Assembly (NCBI RefSeq): GCF_008642355.1
Contig: NZ_CP029193.1
Location: 1,326,001 to 1,390,000, forward strand
DNA: 64,000 bases
Direction: 5' to 3'
Source: Streptomyces venezuelae
GTDB lineage: Bacteria > Actinomycetota > Actinomycetes > Streptomycetales > Streptomycetaceae
How positions within the stretch are numbered: the first letter of the stretch is position 1; the number at the start of each line of letters is the position of its first letter. The position numbers and the translations under genes were made by a program. A model generated the notes under the pieces. It was not told where the DNA came from and ran no database searches. It saw only the letters and a list, made by a program, of their open reading frames with translations. This document shows, one piece after another, positions 17,127 to 25,147 of the stretch.

Positions 17127-17482
17127 GCGTAACCCCTCGCCCATCGGTTAGTGCTTCTTCGACCGCCCCTCAGCCTTCGGCCGGGGAGGTCCCATCGCCC
17201 GGAGCGGCGCACCAACCGCCCGTCATCCTCAACGAGCGTGTGCGCCCCGCGGCACGAACCGCGCACCGGACAACAGGCATTGTCCCTGTCCGTCCGCCGC
17301 CGTGGCAGCTTGATCGGCCACGGCCCGCTGTGGACTGCGCCACGTTGCGCGTCCTCCGGTCATGCCGTACCACACACCCCCCGAAACCGGGCGAGCTTTC
17401 CGGACATCGGCCAACGAACTCCATGGCACCCGGGTGCAGTACAACAATCGGCCAGCCTACCCCGCACCGCGCGCCGGCAGGG
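17127..17482. other. 355-bp gap between cobL and cobT
   Basis: No supported gene. It should hold the cobT promoter. I searched for the B12-box of cobalamin riboswitches (consensus AGYCMGGAGACCKGCC in either strand) and did not find it, which is notable next to three cob genes. Confidence 0.5.
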
Positions 17483-18697
17483 TCACGGGGAACGGTCGGG
17501 CAACCGCCCGGAGAGCAGGAACGCCACGGTCCGCTTCTCCTCGCGCCACGCCCGGGTGTCGAGCTCCACGGATTGCAGGAGGGCGCACTCGACGGCGTAT
17601 CCGTGCTCGCTGAGATCCCTGCCGATGAGTTCGGCCGCGTCGCGTGTCGCGGCATGGGTCACGATGCGCTCGGGACGGCGGTCGGCGACCGCGGAGACCA
17701 CCGCGGCTCCCCCGCCCCCGACACGTACGACATCCGGTTCGGGCAGGTCTTCGAGGACGTGCGGGGCGACGCCGTGCACGGTCTGCGCCTGGACGCCGAA
17801 GCGGCGGACGGCGGCCGTCGTGCGGCCGAGGGCGTCGGGGTCGCTGTCGACGGCGATGACCGCGGCGCCGAACCGCGCCGCCTCCGCGGTGAAGGCGCCG
17901 CTGCCGCAGCCGATGTCCCAGACGAGGTCGCCCACGCGCGGGCCCAGACGGGCGAGTTGCGCGGCCCGCAGCCGGTCGCTCTCGCCCTCGCCGAGCCAGA
18001 TGTCGCCGCCGTACTCCGCGGCGGGCAGCGCCCAGCCGCGCGGTCCCGCGCCCGGTTCGCGGCCCATGATCCAGCCGGTGTCGGCGGCCGCGGCGGCGCC
18101 GCCGATGACGATGACGACGTTGGGGTCGCGCCAGCTGTGGTCGGCGGCCCGCTCGGAGGTGACGACGGAGACCTGCTCGCGTTCGGTGCCGAGCTCCTCG
18201 CAGATCACGAAGGTGCGGTGGACGCCCTGGAGCAGCAGGCCGAGCTCGGCGGGGCCCGCGCCGGGCGAGGTGAGGACGGCGACCTTGGGGTGGGCGCGGC
18301 AGACGTTCACGGCGCGGCGCAGGGTGCGGCGGTGGGCGACGACCACCTCGGCGTCGTCCCAGGGCATGCCCGCGCGGGCGAAGGCCTGGGCGACGGAGGA
18401 GACGGCGGGCACCACTTCGACCTCCAGGCCGAATTCCGGGGCGCGCAGGGTGCGTACGACACCGAAGAAGCCGGGGTCGCCGTCGGCGAGGACGACGGCG
18501 GTGCCGCGGTGGGCGGCGATGCGGCGGGCGGCGAGGCCGACGCTGCCGAGGCGGATCCTTTCGGCGCGGGCGGGGACCTCGTCGAGTGCCAGGTGGTGGG
18601 CGGCGCCCGCCACGAGCGTCGCGGCACTGAGCGCGGAGCGTGCCGCGGCGGTCAGCGGCGTACCGTCCCAGCCGATCACCGTGACCCGGTCGGCCAT
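17483..18697 (-). CDS. cobL: precorrin-6Y C5,15-methyltransferase (CbiE-CbiT fusion)
   Basis: A 404-residue bifunctional enzyme of cobalamin synthesis. The N-terminal ~200 residues are the CbiE-type SAM methylase (VTVIGWDG, LADGDPGFFG, VVPAVSSVAQAFARAG). The C-terminal ~200 are the CbiT Rossmann methylase and decarboxylase (VWDIGCGSGAFTAEAA, VIAVDSDP). Together they methylate C5 and C15 of the corrin ring and remove the acetate side chain at C12. ATG at 18697 with GGAGAC upstream. It stands on the same strand as cobT and cobA but is separated from cobT by 355 bp. Confidence 0.93.
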   Translation of the reverse strand: MADRVTVIGWDGTPLTAAARSALSAATLVAGAAHHLALDEVPARAERIRLGSVGLAARRIAAHRGTAVVLADGDPGFFGVVRTLRAPEFGLEVEVVPAVSSVAQAFARAGMPWDDAEVVVAHRRTLRRAVNVCRAHPKVAVLTSPGAGPAELGLLLQGVHRTFVICEELGTEREQVSVVTSERAADHSWRDPNVVIVIGGAAAAADTGWIMGREPGAGPRGWALPAAEYGGDIWLGEGESDRLRAAQLARLGPRVGDLVWDIGCGSGAFTAEAARFGAAVIAVDSDPDALGRTTAAVRRFGVQAQTVHGVAPHVLEDLPEPDVVRVGGGGAAVVSAVADRRPERIVTHAATRDAAELIGRDLSEHGYAVECALLQSVELDTRAWREEKRTVAFLLSGRLPDRSP

Positions 18698-18802
18698 CGT
18701 CGTCTGTCTCCTGGGTTCTCGCGGGTCGTCAGTGCGGGGGCGGCGGCTGCGGGGGTGGGGCAGGGCACCGGACCACGGCGAGCGTACCCGCTCGGACCGG
18801 AC

Positions 18803-19474
18803 TCAGTTCCAGTCGGAGTAGGCGGAGAACCCGCTGTCGGCGAGGCTCTCGGAGACGCCTTCGAGGTCTTCGGGGAGCAGGCTCCACACGATGAGGTCGG
18901 TGCGCAGCTCGAGCCAGCCGCCGAACGGGTCGCCGCCGTTGCGCGTGCGCGCTATCCAGGCGCCGCGCAGGACGCCCTCGCTGATGCAGCCGATCTTCTG
19001 GGCGACCTGCTGGGCGGCGGTGTTGTCGGCGGCGGTGCGCAGCTCGATGCGTTCGAACTTCTGGTCGTGGAACAGCCATTGGGCGGTGGCGAGCGCGGCC
19101 TCGGACGCGTACCCCTCACCGCGCGCCCAGGGGGCGACGACGTAACTCAGTTCGGTGGAGCGCACCCGCCAGTCGGTGCCCCGGAGTTGGATGATGCCGA
19201 CAAGTCGCTGGGTGAGGAACTCGGTGACGGCGAGGACGATGCCGCGGCCCTCGGCGCGTTCGGCGGGGGCGCGGCGTGCGATCCAGTCGCGTGCGACGGC
19301 CTCGGTGTAGGGCTGGGGCACGGAGGTCCAGGCCGTGACGAGTTCGTCGTTCATCATCTCCGCGTACGCGGGGACGTCCGCCTCTTCGAGAGGGCGCAGC
19401 ACCAGCCGCTCCGTGCTGATGGAGATGTCGGGGAACCCCGATGTGCCCGCTGTGCCCGAGGAGGCTGTAGTCAT
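18803..19474 (-). CDS. RimJ/RimL-type GNAT acetyltransferase
   Basis: A 223-residue protein with the RimJ/RimL layout: TERLVLRPLEEADVPAYAEMM at the start, the acetyl-CoA loop region WARGEGYASEAALA, and the end motif ADNTAAQQVAQKIGC. Substrates of this group are N-terminal amines or small molecules; no specific one can be named. The ATG at 19474 is chosen because GGAG lies 7 bases upstream; an ATG at 19495 would add MKGMERR. Confidence 0.85.
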   Translation of the reverse strand: MTTASSGTAGTSGFPDISISTERLVLRPLEEADVPAYAEMMNDELVTAWTSVPQPYTEAVARDWIARRAPAERAEGRGIVLAVTEFLTQRLVGIIQLRGTDWRVRSTELSYVVAPWARGEGYASEAALATAQWLFHDQKFERIELRTAADNTAAQQVAQKIGCISEGVLRGAWIARTRNGGDPFGGWLELRTDLIVWSLLPEDLEGVSESLADSGFSAYSDWN

Positions 19475-19568
19475 GCGCCGCTCCATACCCTTCATAGACC
19501 TGAAGGACCTTCACCTTTCGGTCTTCTGAAGTGCCCAGCATGCAGCATGCACGGGCACAGACGCACCA

Positions 19569-19601
19569 CGGGGTCCTCTCCCGGTGCGGGAGAGGACCCC
19601 G
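19569..19601 (-). terminator. terminator after the metNIQ genes
   Basis: A perfect 14-bp stem (19569-19582 with 19588-19601) with a 5-nt loop, 27 bp past the stop of the last metQ gene. Confidence 0.85.
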
Positions 19602-19627
19602 TCGGTGTCACGCGCGCGGGAGGCCGT

Positions 19628-20443
19628 TCAGCCCGCCTCGACGGGCAGGACGGATCCCTTGTACGTGTCCTCGATGAACTTCTTCACCTCGGGCGAGCGG
19701 AGCAGTTTCGCGAGCTTGCGCACCCGCGGGTCGTCCTTGTCGCCCTTCTTGACGGCGAGGACGTTGTTGTAGGGATTGCCCTTCGAGGACTCCAGGAGGA
19801 TGGCGTCCTTCTTGGGGCTGAGGCCCGCGTCGAGCGCGTAGTTGTTGTTGATGACCGCCGCGTCGAGGTCGTCGAGCGAGCGCGGGAGCTGCGCGGGTTC
19901 GAGTGCCTTGACGGTGAGCTTCTTCGGGTTGGACGTGATGTCCTCGGGCGTGGCGGTGCCGCCGACGCCCTTCTTGAGTCCGATGAGGCCCTTGGAGGCG
20001 AGCAGCTGGAGCGCCCGCCCCTCGTTGGTCGTGTCGTTCGGGACGCCGACGGTGGCTCCGGTGGGGAGCTTCGCGATGTCCTCGGTCTTCTTCGCGTACA
20101 CGCCCATGGGAGGCAGGTACACCTCGGTGACCGGCACGAGGTCCGTCTTCTTGGACTGGTTGAAGTCTTCGAGGTACGGGGCGTGCTGGTACAGGTTGGC
20201 GTCGAGGGAGCCCTCTTGGAGCGCGGTGTTCGGCGTGACGTAGTCCGTGAACTCCGTGATCCTGAGGTCGAGCCCCTCCTTCTTCGCCAGGTTCTGCTGG
20301 ATGTACGCGAGGACCTCACCGGCCGGGGTCGGCGTGGCGCCGACCACGAGCGCGCCGTCGCTCCGGTCGTCCGCGCCGCACGCGGTGAGGCCGAGCGCGA
20401 GGGCCAGGGTCCCCGCCGCGGCGGCGATGGCGGACGTACGCAC
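19628..20443 (-). CDS. metQ: methionine-binding lipoprotein, second copy
   Basis: A 271-residue NlpA/MetQ solute-binding protein. It has a lipoprotein signal peptide with lipobox LTAC (Cys22) and the family's ATPTPAGEVLAYIQ start. The ligand-pocket regions FTDYVTPNTAL, YQHAPYLEDFN and PNDTTNEGRALQLL are kept. The GTG start is only 2 bp after the stop of its paralog, so the genes are co-transcribed, and the copy arose by tandem duplication. It is less Lys-rich and more divergent than the first copy, so it may bind a different form such as D-methionine or methionine sulfoxide (inference). Confidence 0.92.
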   Translation of the reverse strand: MRTSAIAAAAGTLALALGLTACGADDRSDGALVVGATPTPAGEVLAYIQQNLAKKEGLDLRITEFTDYVTPNTALQEGSLDANLYQHAPYLEDFNQSKKTDLVPVTEVYLPPMGVYAKKTEDIAKLPTGATVGVPNDTTNEGRALQLLASKGLIGLKKGVGGTATPEDITSNPKKLTVKALEPAQLPRSLDDLDAAVINNNYALDAGLSPKKDAILLESSKGNPYNNVLAVKKGDKDDPRVRKLAKLLRSPEVKKFIEDTYKGSVLPVEAG

Positions 20444-20445
20444 GG

Positions 20446-21282
20446 TCAGAACGCCGCGACGACGGCGCCGTCGTACTTCTCGTCGATGAACTTCTTGACC
20501 TCGGGCGAGGTGAGGAGCTTGGCGAGCTTCTTCACGCGCGGGTCGTTCTCGTCGCCCTTCTTCACGGCGAGGAAGTTGCCGTAGGGGTTGCCCTTGGCGG
20601 GCTCGGCGACGATGGCGTCCTTGGCGGGGCTGAGGGCGGGCTTGGCCTCCAGCGCGTAGTTGCCGTTGATCACCGCGGCGTCGACATCGCTCAGGGTGCG
20701 GGGCACCGTGGGGGCTTCGAGCTCCTTGAACTGGATGTTCTTGGGGTTCTTGGCGATGTCCTTGGGGGTGGCCTCGTAACCGACGCCCTTCTTGAGCTCG
20801 ATGATGCCGTTGTCCGCGAGCAGCTTGAGCGCGCGGGCCTCGTTGGTGGTGTCGTTGGGGATGGCGATCGTGGCGCCCTTCTCCAGCTCACCGAGTTTCT
20901 TGACCTTCTTCGAGTACACGCCGAGCGGCTCCAGGTGAACCGTGGCTCCCGGGACGGGCACGATGTCGGTGCCGCGCTTCTTGTTGAAGTCGTCCAGGTA
21001 CGGCTTGTGCTGGAAGTAGTTGGCGAAGACCTCGCCCTGCTCCACGGCCGTATTCGGCGTGATGTAGTCGGTGAATTCCTTCACCTCGAGGTCGAGGCCG
21101 GCCTTCTTGGCGAGGTTCTTCTGGACGTAGTCCAGGATCTCGCCCTGCGGCGTCGGCGTCGCGGCGACGACGAGCGGGCCGTCCTTGTCGCCGGAGCCCT
21201 TGTCGGAGCCGCAGGCGGAGAGCCCGAGGGTGAGGGCTCCGGCGGCGAGGACAGCGGTGGTGATCTTGGCGGTGTTACGCAC
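20446..21282 (-). CDS. metQ: methionine-binding lipoprotein, first copy
   Basis: A 278-residue MetQ-type binding protein with lipobox LSAC (Cys24). It delivers methionine to MetNI at the outer face of the membrane. The pocket segments match its neighbour closely: FTDYITPNTAV, FQHKPYLDDFN, PNDTTNEARALKLL, NGNYALEA, GNPYGNFLAVKKGDENDPRVKKLAKLL. The ATG at 21282 has GAGAAAGG upstream. It follows metI by 69 bp on the same strand. Confidence 0.94.
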   Translation of the reverse strand: MRNTAKITTAVLAAGALTLGLSACGSDKGSGDKDGPLVVAATPTPQGEILDYVQKNLAKKAGLDLEVKEFTDYITPNTAVEQGEVFANYFQHKPYLDDFNKKRGTDIVPVPGATVHLEPLGVYSKKVKKLGELEKGATIAIPNDTTNEARALKLLADNGIIELKKGVGYEATPKDIAKNPKNIQFKELEAPTVPRTLSDVDAAVINGNYALEAKPALSPAKDAIVAEPAKGNPYGNFLAVKKGDENDPRVKKLAKLLTSPEVKKFIDEKYDGAVVAAF

Positions 21283-21351
21283 GAAAAGTGCCTTTCTCCA
21301 TGGGTGGTGCAGCCCCGCGGGGTGCGCGGGGAAGTCCTGGTGGGCGCCGCG

Positions 21352-22098
21352 TCAGCCGGTCTTGGTGACCGATTCGGCGGCGGCGGTGCCGGGCAGTACG
21401 CCGCGCAGCGGCCGGAACAGGAGCAGCGGGGCCGAGCCGCCGCCGCGCTTGTGCAGGCGGCGGGCCGCGTAGTCGCCGACGAACTGGATGACCGAGATGA
21501 CCACGGCGAGGATCGCCACGGTGATCCACATCAGCTCGGTCTCGAAGCGCTGGTAGCCGTAGCGCAGGGCGAGGTCGCCGAGGCCGCCGCCGCCGACCGT
21601 GCCCGCCATGGCGGAGTAGCCGATGAGCGCGACGATCGTGGTGGTGGCGCCCGAGATCAGCGAGGGCAGCGACTCGGGTACGAGGACCTTGCGCACGACG
21701 GTCCAGGTGGAGCCGCCCATCGACTGCACGGCCTCGACGAGCCCGCCGTCGACCTCACGAATGGAGGTCTCGACCAGGCGCGCGAAGAACGGGATGGCGC
21801 CGACGGCGAGCGGCACGAGGGCGGCCTCACGGCCGATCGTGGTTCCGGTGATCCAGCGCGTGAAGCCCATGAGGGCGACCATCAGGATGATGAAGGGCAT
21901 CGAGCGGGCGATGTTCACGATCTGCCCGATGACCTTGTTGAGGAAGGCGTTCTGAAGCAGTCCGCCGCGCTCGGTGAGGACGAGCAGGACGCCGAGCGGC
22001 AGTCCGGCGACGACGGCTATCAGCGTCGACCAGCCCACCATGTAGAGGGTGTCCCAACAGGCCTGCTCCAGCAGGGGCTGCATCTCCGACCAGGTCAC
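21352..22098 (-). CDS. metI: methionine ABC transporter permease
   Basis: A 248-residue inner-membrane permease. About five hydrophobic helices are seen. The EAA coupling loop is EVDGGLVEAVQSMGGSTWTV, which contacts MetN. The C-terminal ~30 residues after the last helix (RRLHKRGGG...) are longer than in E. coli MetI. The ATG overlaps the metN stop by four bases (ATGA), so translation is coupled. Confidence 0.94.
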   Translation of the reverse strand: MTWSEMQPLLEQACWDTLYMVGWSTLIAVVAGLPLGVLLVLTERGGLLQNAFLNKVIGQIVNIARSMPFIILMVALMGFTRWITGTTIGREAALVPLAVGAIPFFARLVETSIREVDGGLVEAVQSMGGSTWTVVRKVLVPESLPSLISGATTTIVALIGYSAMAGTVGGGGLGDLALRYGYQRFETELMWITVAILAVVISVIQFVGDYAARRLHKRGGGSAPLLLFRPLRGVLPGTAAAESVTKTG

Positions 22099-23153
22099 TT
22101 GGCACCTTCCTTCACGAGCAGCGTCGCGTCCTTCGGCGTGGTTGCGGCGTCTTCGCCCGCGATGTCGACCTGGAGGCCCTGCTCGCGCAGGAAGCCGATG
22201 GGGACGACGTTCTCCTCGAAGCGGCCCGGCAGCTCGATGCGCATGCGGCCGACCTGCTTGCCCGCGACGGTGTCCATCGCGGCGCCGAGGATCGAGATGT
22301 CGATGTTGTACGTGCGTGACAGCTGGGAGATGACCGGCTGGGTCGCGGCCTCCCCGTGGAAGGTCACGTCGACGACGGTGCGGTCGGCGCCGGTGGCGTC
22401 GCCGCTGACGGGGAAGAGCGCGGCGGCGAGCTCGGAGCCGGGGGTGGCGAGGAGTTCGCTGACGGTGCCGGACTCGATGATCTGCCCGCGCTCCATGAGG
22501 GCGGCGGAGTCGCAGACGCTCTTGACGACGTCCATCTCGTGCGTGATGAGCAGGACGGTCAGGCCGAGCTGCTGGTTGAGGTCGCGCAGGAGCTGGAGGA
22601 TGGAGCGGGTGGTCTCGGGGTCGAGGGCGCTGGTCGCCTCGTCGGAGAGGAGCACCTTCGGGTCACCGGCGAGGGCGCGGGCGATGCCGACGCGCTGCTT
22701 CTGGCCGCCGGAGAGCTGAGCCGGGTAGGACTTGGCCTTGTCGGCGAGACCGACCAGGTCGAGGAGTTCGAGGGCCTTGCGGGAGCGCTCCTGGCCGGAC
22801 AGGCCGAGGATCTCCAGGGGCAGCTCGACGTTGTCCTGCACGGTGCGCGAGGACAGCAGGTTGAAGTGCTGGAAGACCATGCCGATGCGGCTGCGGGCCT
22901 TGCGCAGTTCCTTGCCGGCGCGCGGGCCGCGGCCCGCGAGCGCGGTGAGGTCCTGGCCTGCGACGGTCACGGTGCCGGAGGTGGGGCGCTCCAGGAGGTT
23001 GACGCAGCGGATCAGGGAGGACTTGCCGGCGCCGGACTGGCCGATGACGCCGTACACCTCGCCCTCGCGGACGTGCAGGTCGACTCCGTCGAGGGCGGTT
23101 ACTTCACGACCGCGTGAGCGGTAGACCTTGGTGAGGCCGGAAGTGGTGATCAC
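22095..23153 (-). CDS. metN: methionine ABC transporter ATP-binding protein
   Basis: A 352-residue ATPase. Walker A GQSGAGKSS, Q-loop VFQHFNLL, signature LSGGQKQR, Walker B VLLSDEATSALDPE and H-loop LLITHE are intact. The C-terminal NIL domain (about 265-345) is where methionine binds and blocks transport in E. coli MetN, so feedback inhibition is likely here too. The start is GTG 23153. A 237-nt leader with an upstream ORF separates it from its promoter. Confidence 0.95.
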   Translation of the reverse strand: MITTSGLTKVYRSRGREVTALDGVDLHVREGEVYGVIGQSGAGKSSLIRCVNLLERPTSGTVTVAGQDLTALAGRGPRAGKELRKARSRIGMVFQHFNLLSSRTVQDNVELPLEILGLSGQERSRKALELLDLVGLADKAKSYPAQLSGGQKQRVGIARALAGDPKVLLSDEATSALDPETTRSILQLLRDLNQQLGLTVLLITHEMDVVKSVCDSAALMERGQIIESGTVSELLATPGSELAAALFPVSGDATGADRTVVDVTFHGEAATQPVISQLSRTYNIDISILGAAMDTVAGKQVGRMRIELPGRFEENVVPIGFLREQGLQVDIAGEDAATTPKDATLLVKEGAK

Positions 23154-23390
23154 AGGATTTCCGTCACTGTCGAGTGCGCGGCGCGGGGTGGCCGGGCACG
23201 GGGCATTCGTTCGGAACGCGGCACGGTTCTCGCGGTGGTGGTGCGGTGGAACCGGAGGACGTGTGCGCGGGGCGGGCTCGCTTCCTACGTCGACTTGTCG
23301 ACTCCGTTGAGTGCGACGGTTGCGTCGGTCAGGAGCGCGGCACAGCGGCTTCGCTTCGGGGCGCGAGGCTCTTCAGTGGTGCGGGGGCCC

Positions 23391-23477
23391 TCAGAAGGCG
23401 CACATTCGACACATACAACGAGCACCGGGCGTCGTGATCGCCTCGGTCGCAGGGGTGCGGCTGCTCGTCGTGGTCAT
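23391..23477 (-). CDS. Cys/Met leader peptide upstream of metN
   Basis: A 28-residue ORF, ATG at 23477, ending ...GARCMCRMCAF and stop. Five of the last eight residues are Cys or Met (codons 23400-23417). Two Cys codons are TGT and the Arg between is CGA, both rare in such GC-rich DNA. The ATG sits 7 bases after a -10 box, so the mRNA is probably leaderless. By analogy with Cys-rich attenuator ORFs known upstream of sulfur genes in mycobacteria, ribosome stalling on Cys/Met shortage could control metNIQ. No experiment on this one is known to me. Confidence 0.65.
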   Translation of the reverse strand: MTTTSSRTPATEAITTPGARCMCRMCAF

Positions 23478-23484
23478 GGGCCCA

Positions 23485-23512
23485 AGTAAAACACGCGTGT
23501 GGTCGCTGTCCA
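23485..23512 (-). promoter_or_regulatory. promoter of the leader ORF and metNIQ
   Basis: On the minus strand: -35 TGGACA (23512-23507), 16-bp spacer, -10 TTTACT (23490-23485). Transcription would start at or next to the leader ORF's ATG. Confidence 0.6.
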
Positions 23513-23543
23513 CCACCGCTGTCCGGTATACGGACAGCGGTGG
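23513..23543 (-). terminator. terminator of the HAD phosphatase gene
   Basis: A perfect 13-bp stem, 23513-23525 with 23531-23543, loop GTATA. It lies 29 bp after the HAD stop and directly abuts the -35 box of the met promoter, insulating it. Confidence 0.8.
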
Positions 23544-23572
23544 GACGGCGCCGAACGCCGGGGGCGGACCGG

Positions 23573-24235
23573 TCAATCGGCGATGACGATCTCCACGCCG
23601 CCCTCCGTGGCCTGCGCGGACACGGCGGAGAGGTCCTTGACGACGACGTCGGCGAGGCCGGCGGAGAGCTCGGACGCCTGGTGGGTTGTGGTCAACGCCA
23701 CGGTCTTCATGCCCGCGGCCCGGCCCGCCTGCAGACCAGCCGGGGCGTCCTCGAAGACGACGCAGCGGGCGGGGTCGACGCCGAGTTTGTCGGCGGCGAG
23801 GAGGAAGGGCTCCGGGTCGGGCTTGCCGCGCGTGATGTCGTCGGCGGCGATGACGAGGCCGGGGCGCAGGCCGACCTCGGCGAGCCGGGCCTCGCCCAGG
23901 GCGCGGGTCGCGGACGTCACGACGGCCCAGCGGTCGGCGGGCAGGGACTCCAGGAGCTCACGGGTGCCGGGAAGCAGGACGACCCCGCCCGCGACGTCGG
24001 AGACCTCCAGCTCCTCGATGCGGGCGACGGCCTCGGCGATCTTCTCCGGCGGCAGCAGGTCGGCGGCGATCTCGGCGGCGGGGCGCCCGTGCAGCTCGAC
24101 CGCGGCGAACTCCTCGGCGGTGATCCCGTACTCCTGCGCCCACCGTGACCAGCAGCGGTACACCGACTCCAGGGAGGAGACGAGGGTGCCGTCGTTGTCG
24201 AACAGGAGCGCGTCAGCATGGATCTTCATGACCAT
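23573..24235 (-). CDS. HAD-superfamily phosphatase (beta-phosphoglucomutase-like)
   Basis: A 220-residue HAD subfamily IA hydrolase. Motif I is LLFDNDGTLVSS, with Asn where most members have Asp-x-Asp (D-N-D is still the normal DxD). Motif II is VVTSATR, motif III GKPDPEPFLLAA, motif IV VVFEDAPAGLQAG. A helical cap lies between motifs I and II. It probably dephosphorylates a sugar phosphate, as in GPP- or 2-deoxyglucose-6-phosphatases. The start could be ATG 24235 or 24229; neither has a strong ribosome site. Confidence 0.88.
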   Translation of the reverse strand: MVMKIHADALLFDNDGTLVSSLESVYRCWSRWAQEYGITAEEFAAVELHGRPAAEIAADLLPPEKIAEAVARIEELEVSDVAGGVVLLPGTRELLESLPADRWAVVTSATRALGEARLAEVGLRPGLVIAADDITRGKPDPEPFLLAADKLGVDPARCVVFEDAPAGLQAGRAAGMKTVALTTTHQASELSAGLADVVVKDLSAVSAQATEGGVEIVIAD

Positions 24236-24321
24236 CGAGCGTACGGGGCGCCTCCGGGGGCCGTGCAACGGGCCGAGGGCCGCGCGCACCGGGCCGAAGG
24301 CCCCGTAATAAAGTCACGGAC

Positions 24322-24681
24322 ATGCTTGTTGCCCTGACGATCGCGGTCTCCGTGGCCGCGCTCGCCCTCGCCGCATGGTGCGGTTTCGCCGCCTACCGCG
24401 ACCAGCCGACCAAGGACTGGCACTTCATCGGGATGGGCGTCGTGACCCTCCTGGCCGCCGTCCAGCTGATCGCCGGCATCGTCCAGCTCGCGCGCGGCGA
24501 GCACGCGGAGCAGGGCACGACGATCTTCGTGGCGTATCTGATCGGTGCGTTCGCGTGTGTGCCCGCCGCCGGTTTCATGTCCCTCGCCGAGCGCACCCGC
24601 TGGGGCTCCCTGACGGTGGCCGCGGGCGGCGTGGTCCTCGCCGTGCTGGAAGTGCGGCTCTACGACATCTGGGGAGGCTGA
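24322..24681 (+). CDS. four-helix membrane protein
   Basis: A 119-residue protein with hydrophobic helices at about 2-24, 36-56, 68-88 and 95-112. No charged catalytic residues are evident and no family is recognised. It is the first gene of a pair with the next membrane protein, which starts one base after its stop, so they probably work together. ATG 24322. Confidence 0.7.
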   Translation: MLVALTIAVSVAALALAAWCGFAAYRDQPTKDWHFIGMGVVTLLAAVQLIAGIVQLARGEHAEQGTTIFVAYLIGAFACVPAAGFMSLAERTRWGSLTVAAGGVVLAVLEVRLYDIWGG

Positions 24682-24682
24682 G

Positions 24683-25147
24683 GTGACGGTGACCGGAGAG
24701 AACGGGACCCCCGAGTCCGGCGCGACCCGCGAGACCCCCGAAACCCGTCAGAAGCTCATCACGGGCCCCGGCATCCTGCTGGTGTGGCTGTACGGCGTGA
24801 TGGTGGTCGGCGCCGTGTCCCGTTCGGCCGTGCAGATCTCCACGGACTTCGACAAGGCCCCGCTCGCGTACTCGCTGTCCGCGGTCGCGGGCCTCGTCTA
24901 CGGCTTCATCACGTACTCACTGGTGCGCGGCGGCTCCACGGCCCGCACGGCGGCGCTGGTGTGCTGCGCCGCCGAGCTGGTGGGCGTCCTGGGCGTGGGC
25001 ACGTGGACGCTCGTGGAGCCGTCCGCGTTCCCGGACGCCACGGTGTGGTCGGACTTCGGGATGGGCTACCTCTTCATCCCGGTGGTCCTGCCGGTGACGG
25101 CGATCTTCTGGTTGAACCGGGCGCGGAAGGCTTCCCCGGCACGCTAG
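24683..25147 (+). CDS. membrane protein, partner of the preceding gene
   Basis: A 154-residue protein. The polar N-terminal 28 residues are Thr/Glu-rich. About four hydrophobic helices follow (LVWLYGVMVVGAVS; AYSLSAVAGLVYGFITYSLV; TAALVCCAAELVGVLGVGTW; GMGYLFIPVVLPVTAIFWL). The GTG at 24683 overlaps the spacing of the preceding stop by one base. Its stop overlaps the convergent GNAT stop by 4 bp. Function unknown. Confidence 0.7.
   Translation: MTVTGENGTPESGATRETPETRQKLITGPGILLVWLYGVMVVGAVSRSAVQISTDFDKAPLAYSLSAVAGLVYGFITYSLVRGGSTARTAALVCCAAELVGVLGVGTWTLVEPSAFPDATVWSDFGMGYLFIPVVLPVTAIFWLNRARKASPAR

Noticed and set aside
12975..17132. Very long open frame on the plus strand opposite cobT
   Set aside because: It is an antisense frame that stays open because of high GC and the repetitive low-complexity coding strand. 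It has no start site and an Arg/Gly/Val-rich composition.
17145..17480. Cobalamin riboswitch before cobT
   Set aside because: No B12 box on either strand.
16481..20584. Long plus-strand frame across cobT, cobL, GNAT and metQ
   Set aside because: It runs antisense through four well-supported genes and a terminator; no family features.
23154..23390. SAM riboswitch in the metN leader
   Set aside because: No conserved SAM-I, SAM-II or SAM-IV core was recognised by eye. The leader ORF explains regulation better.
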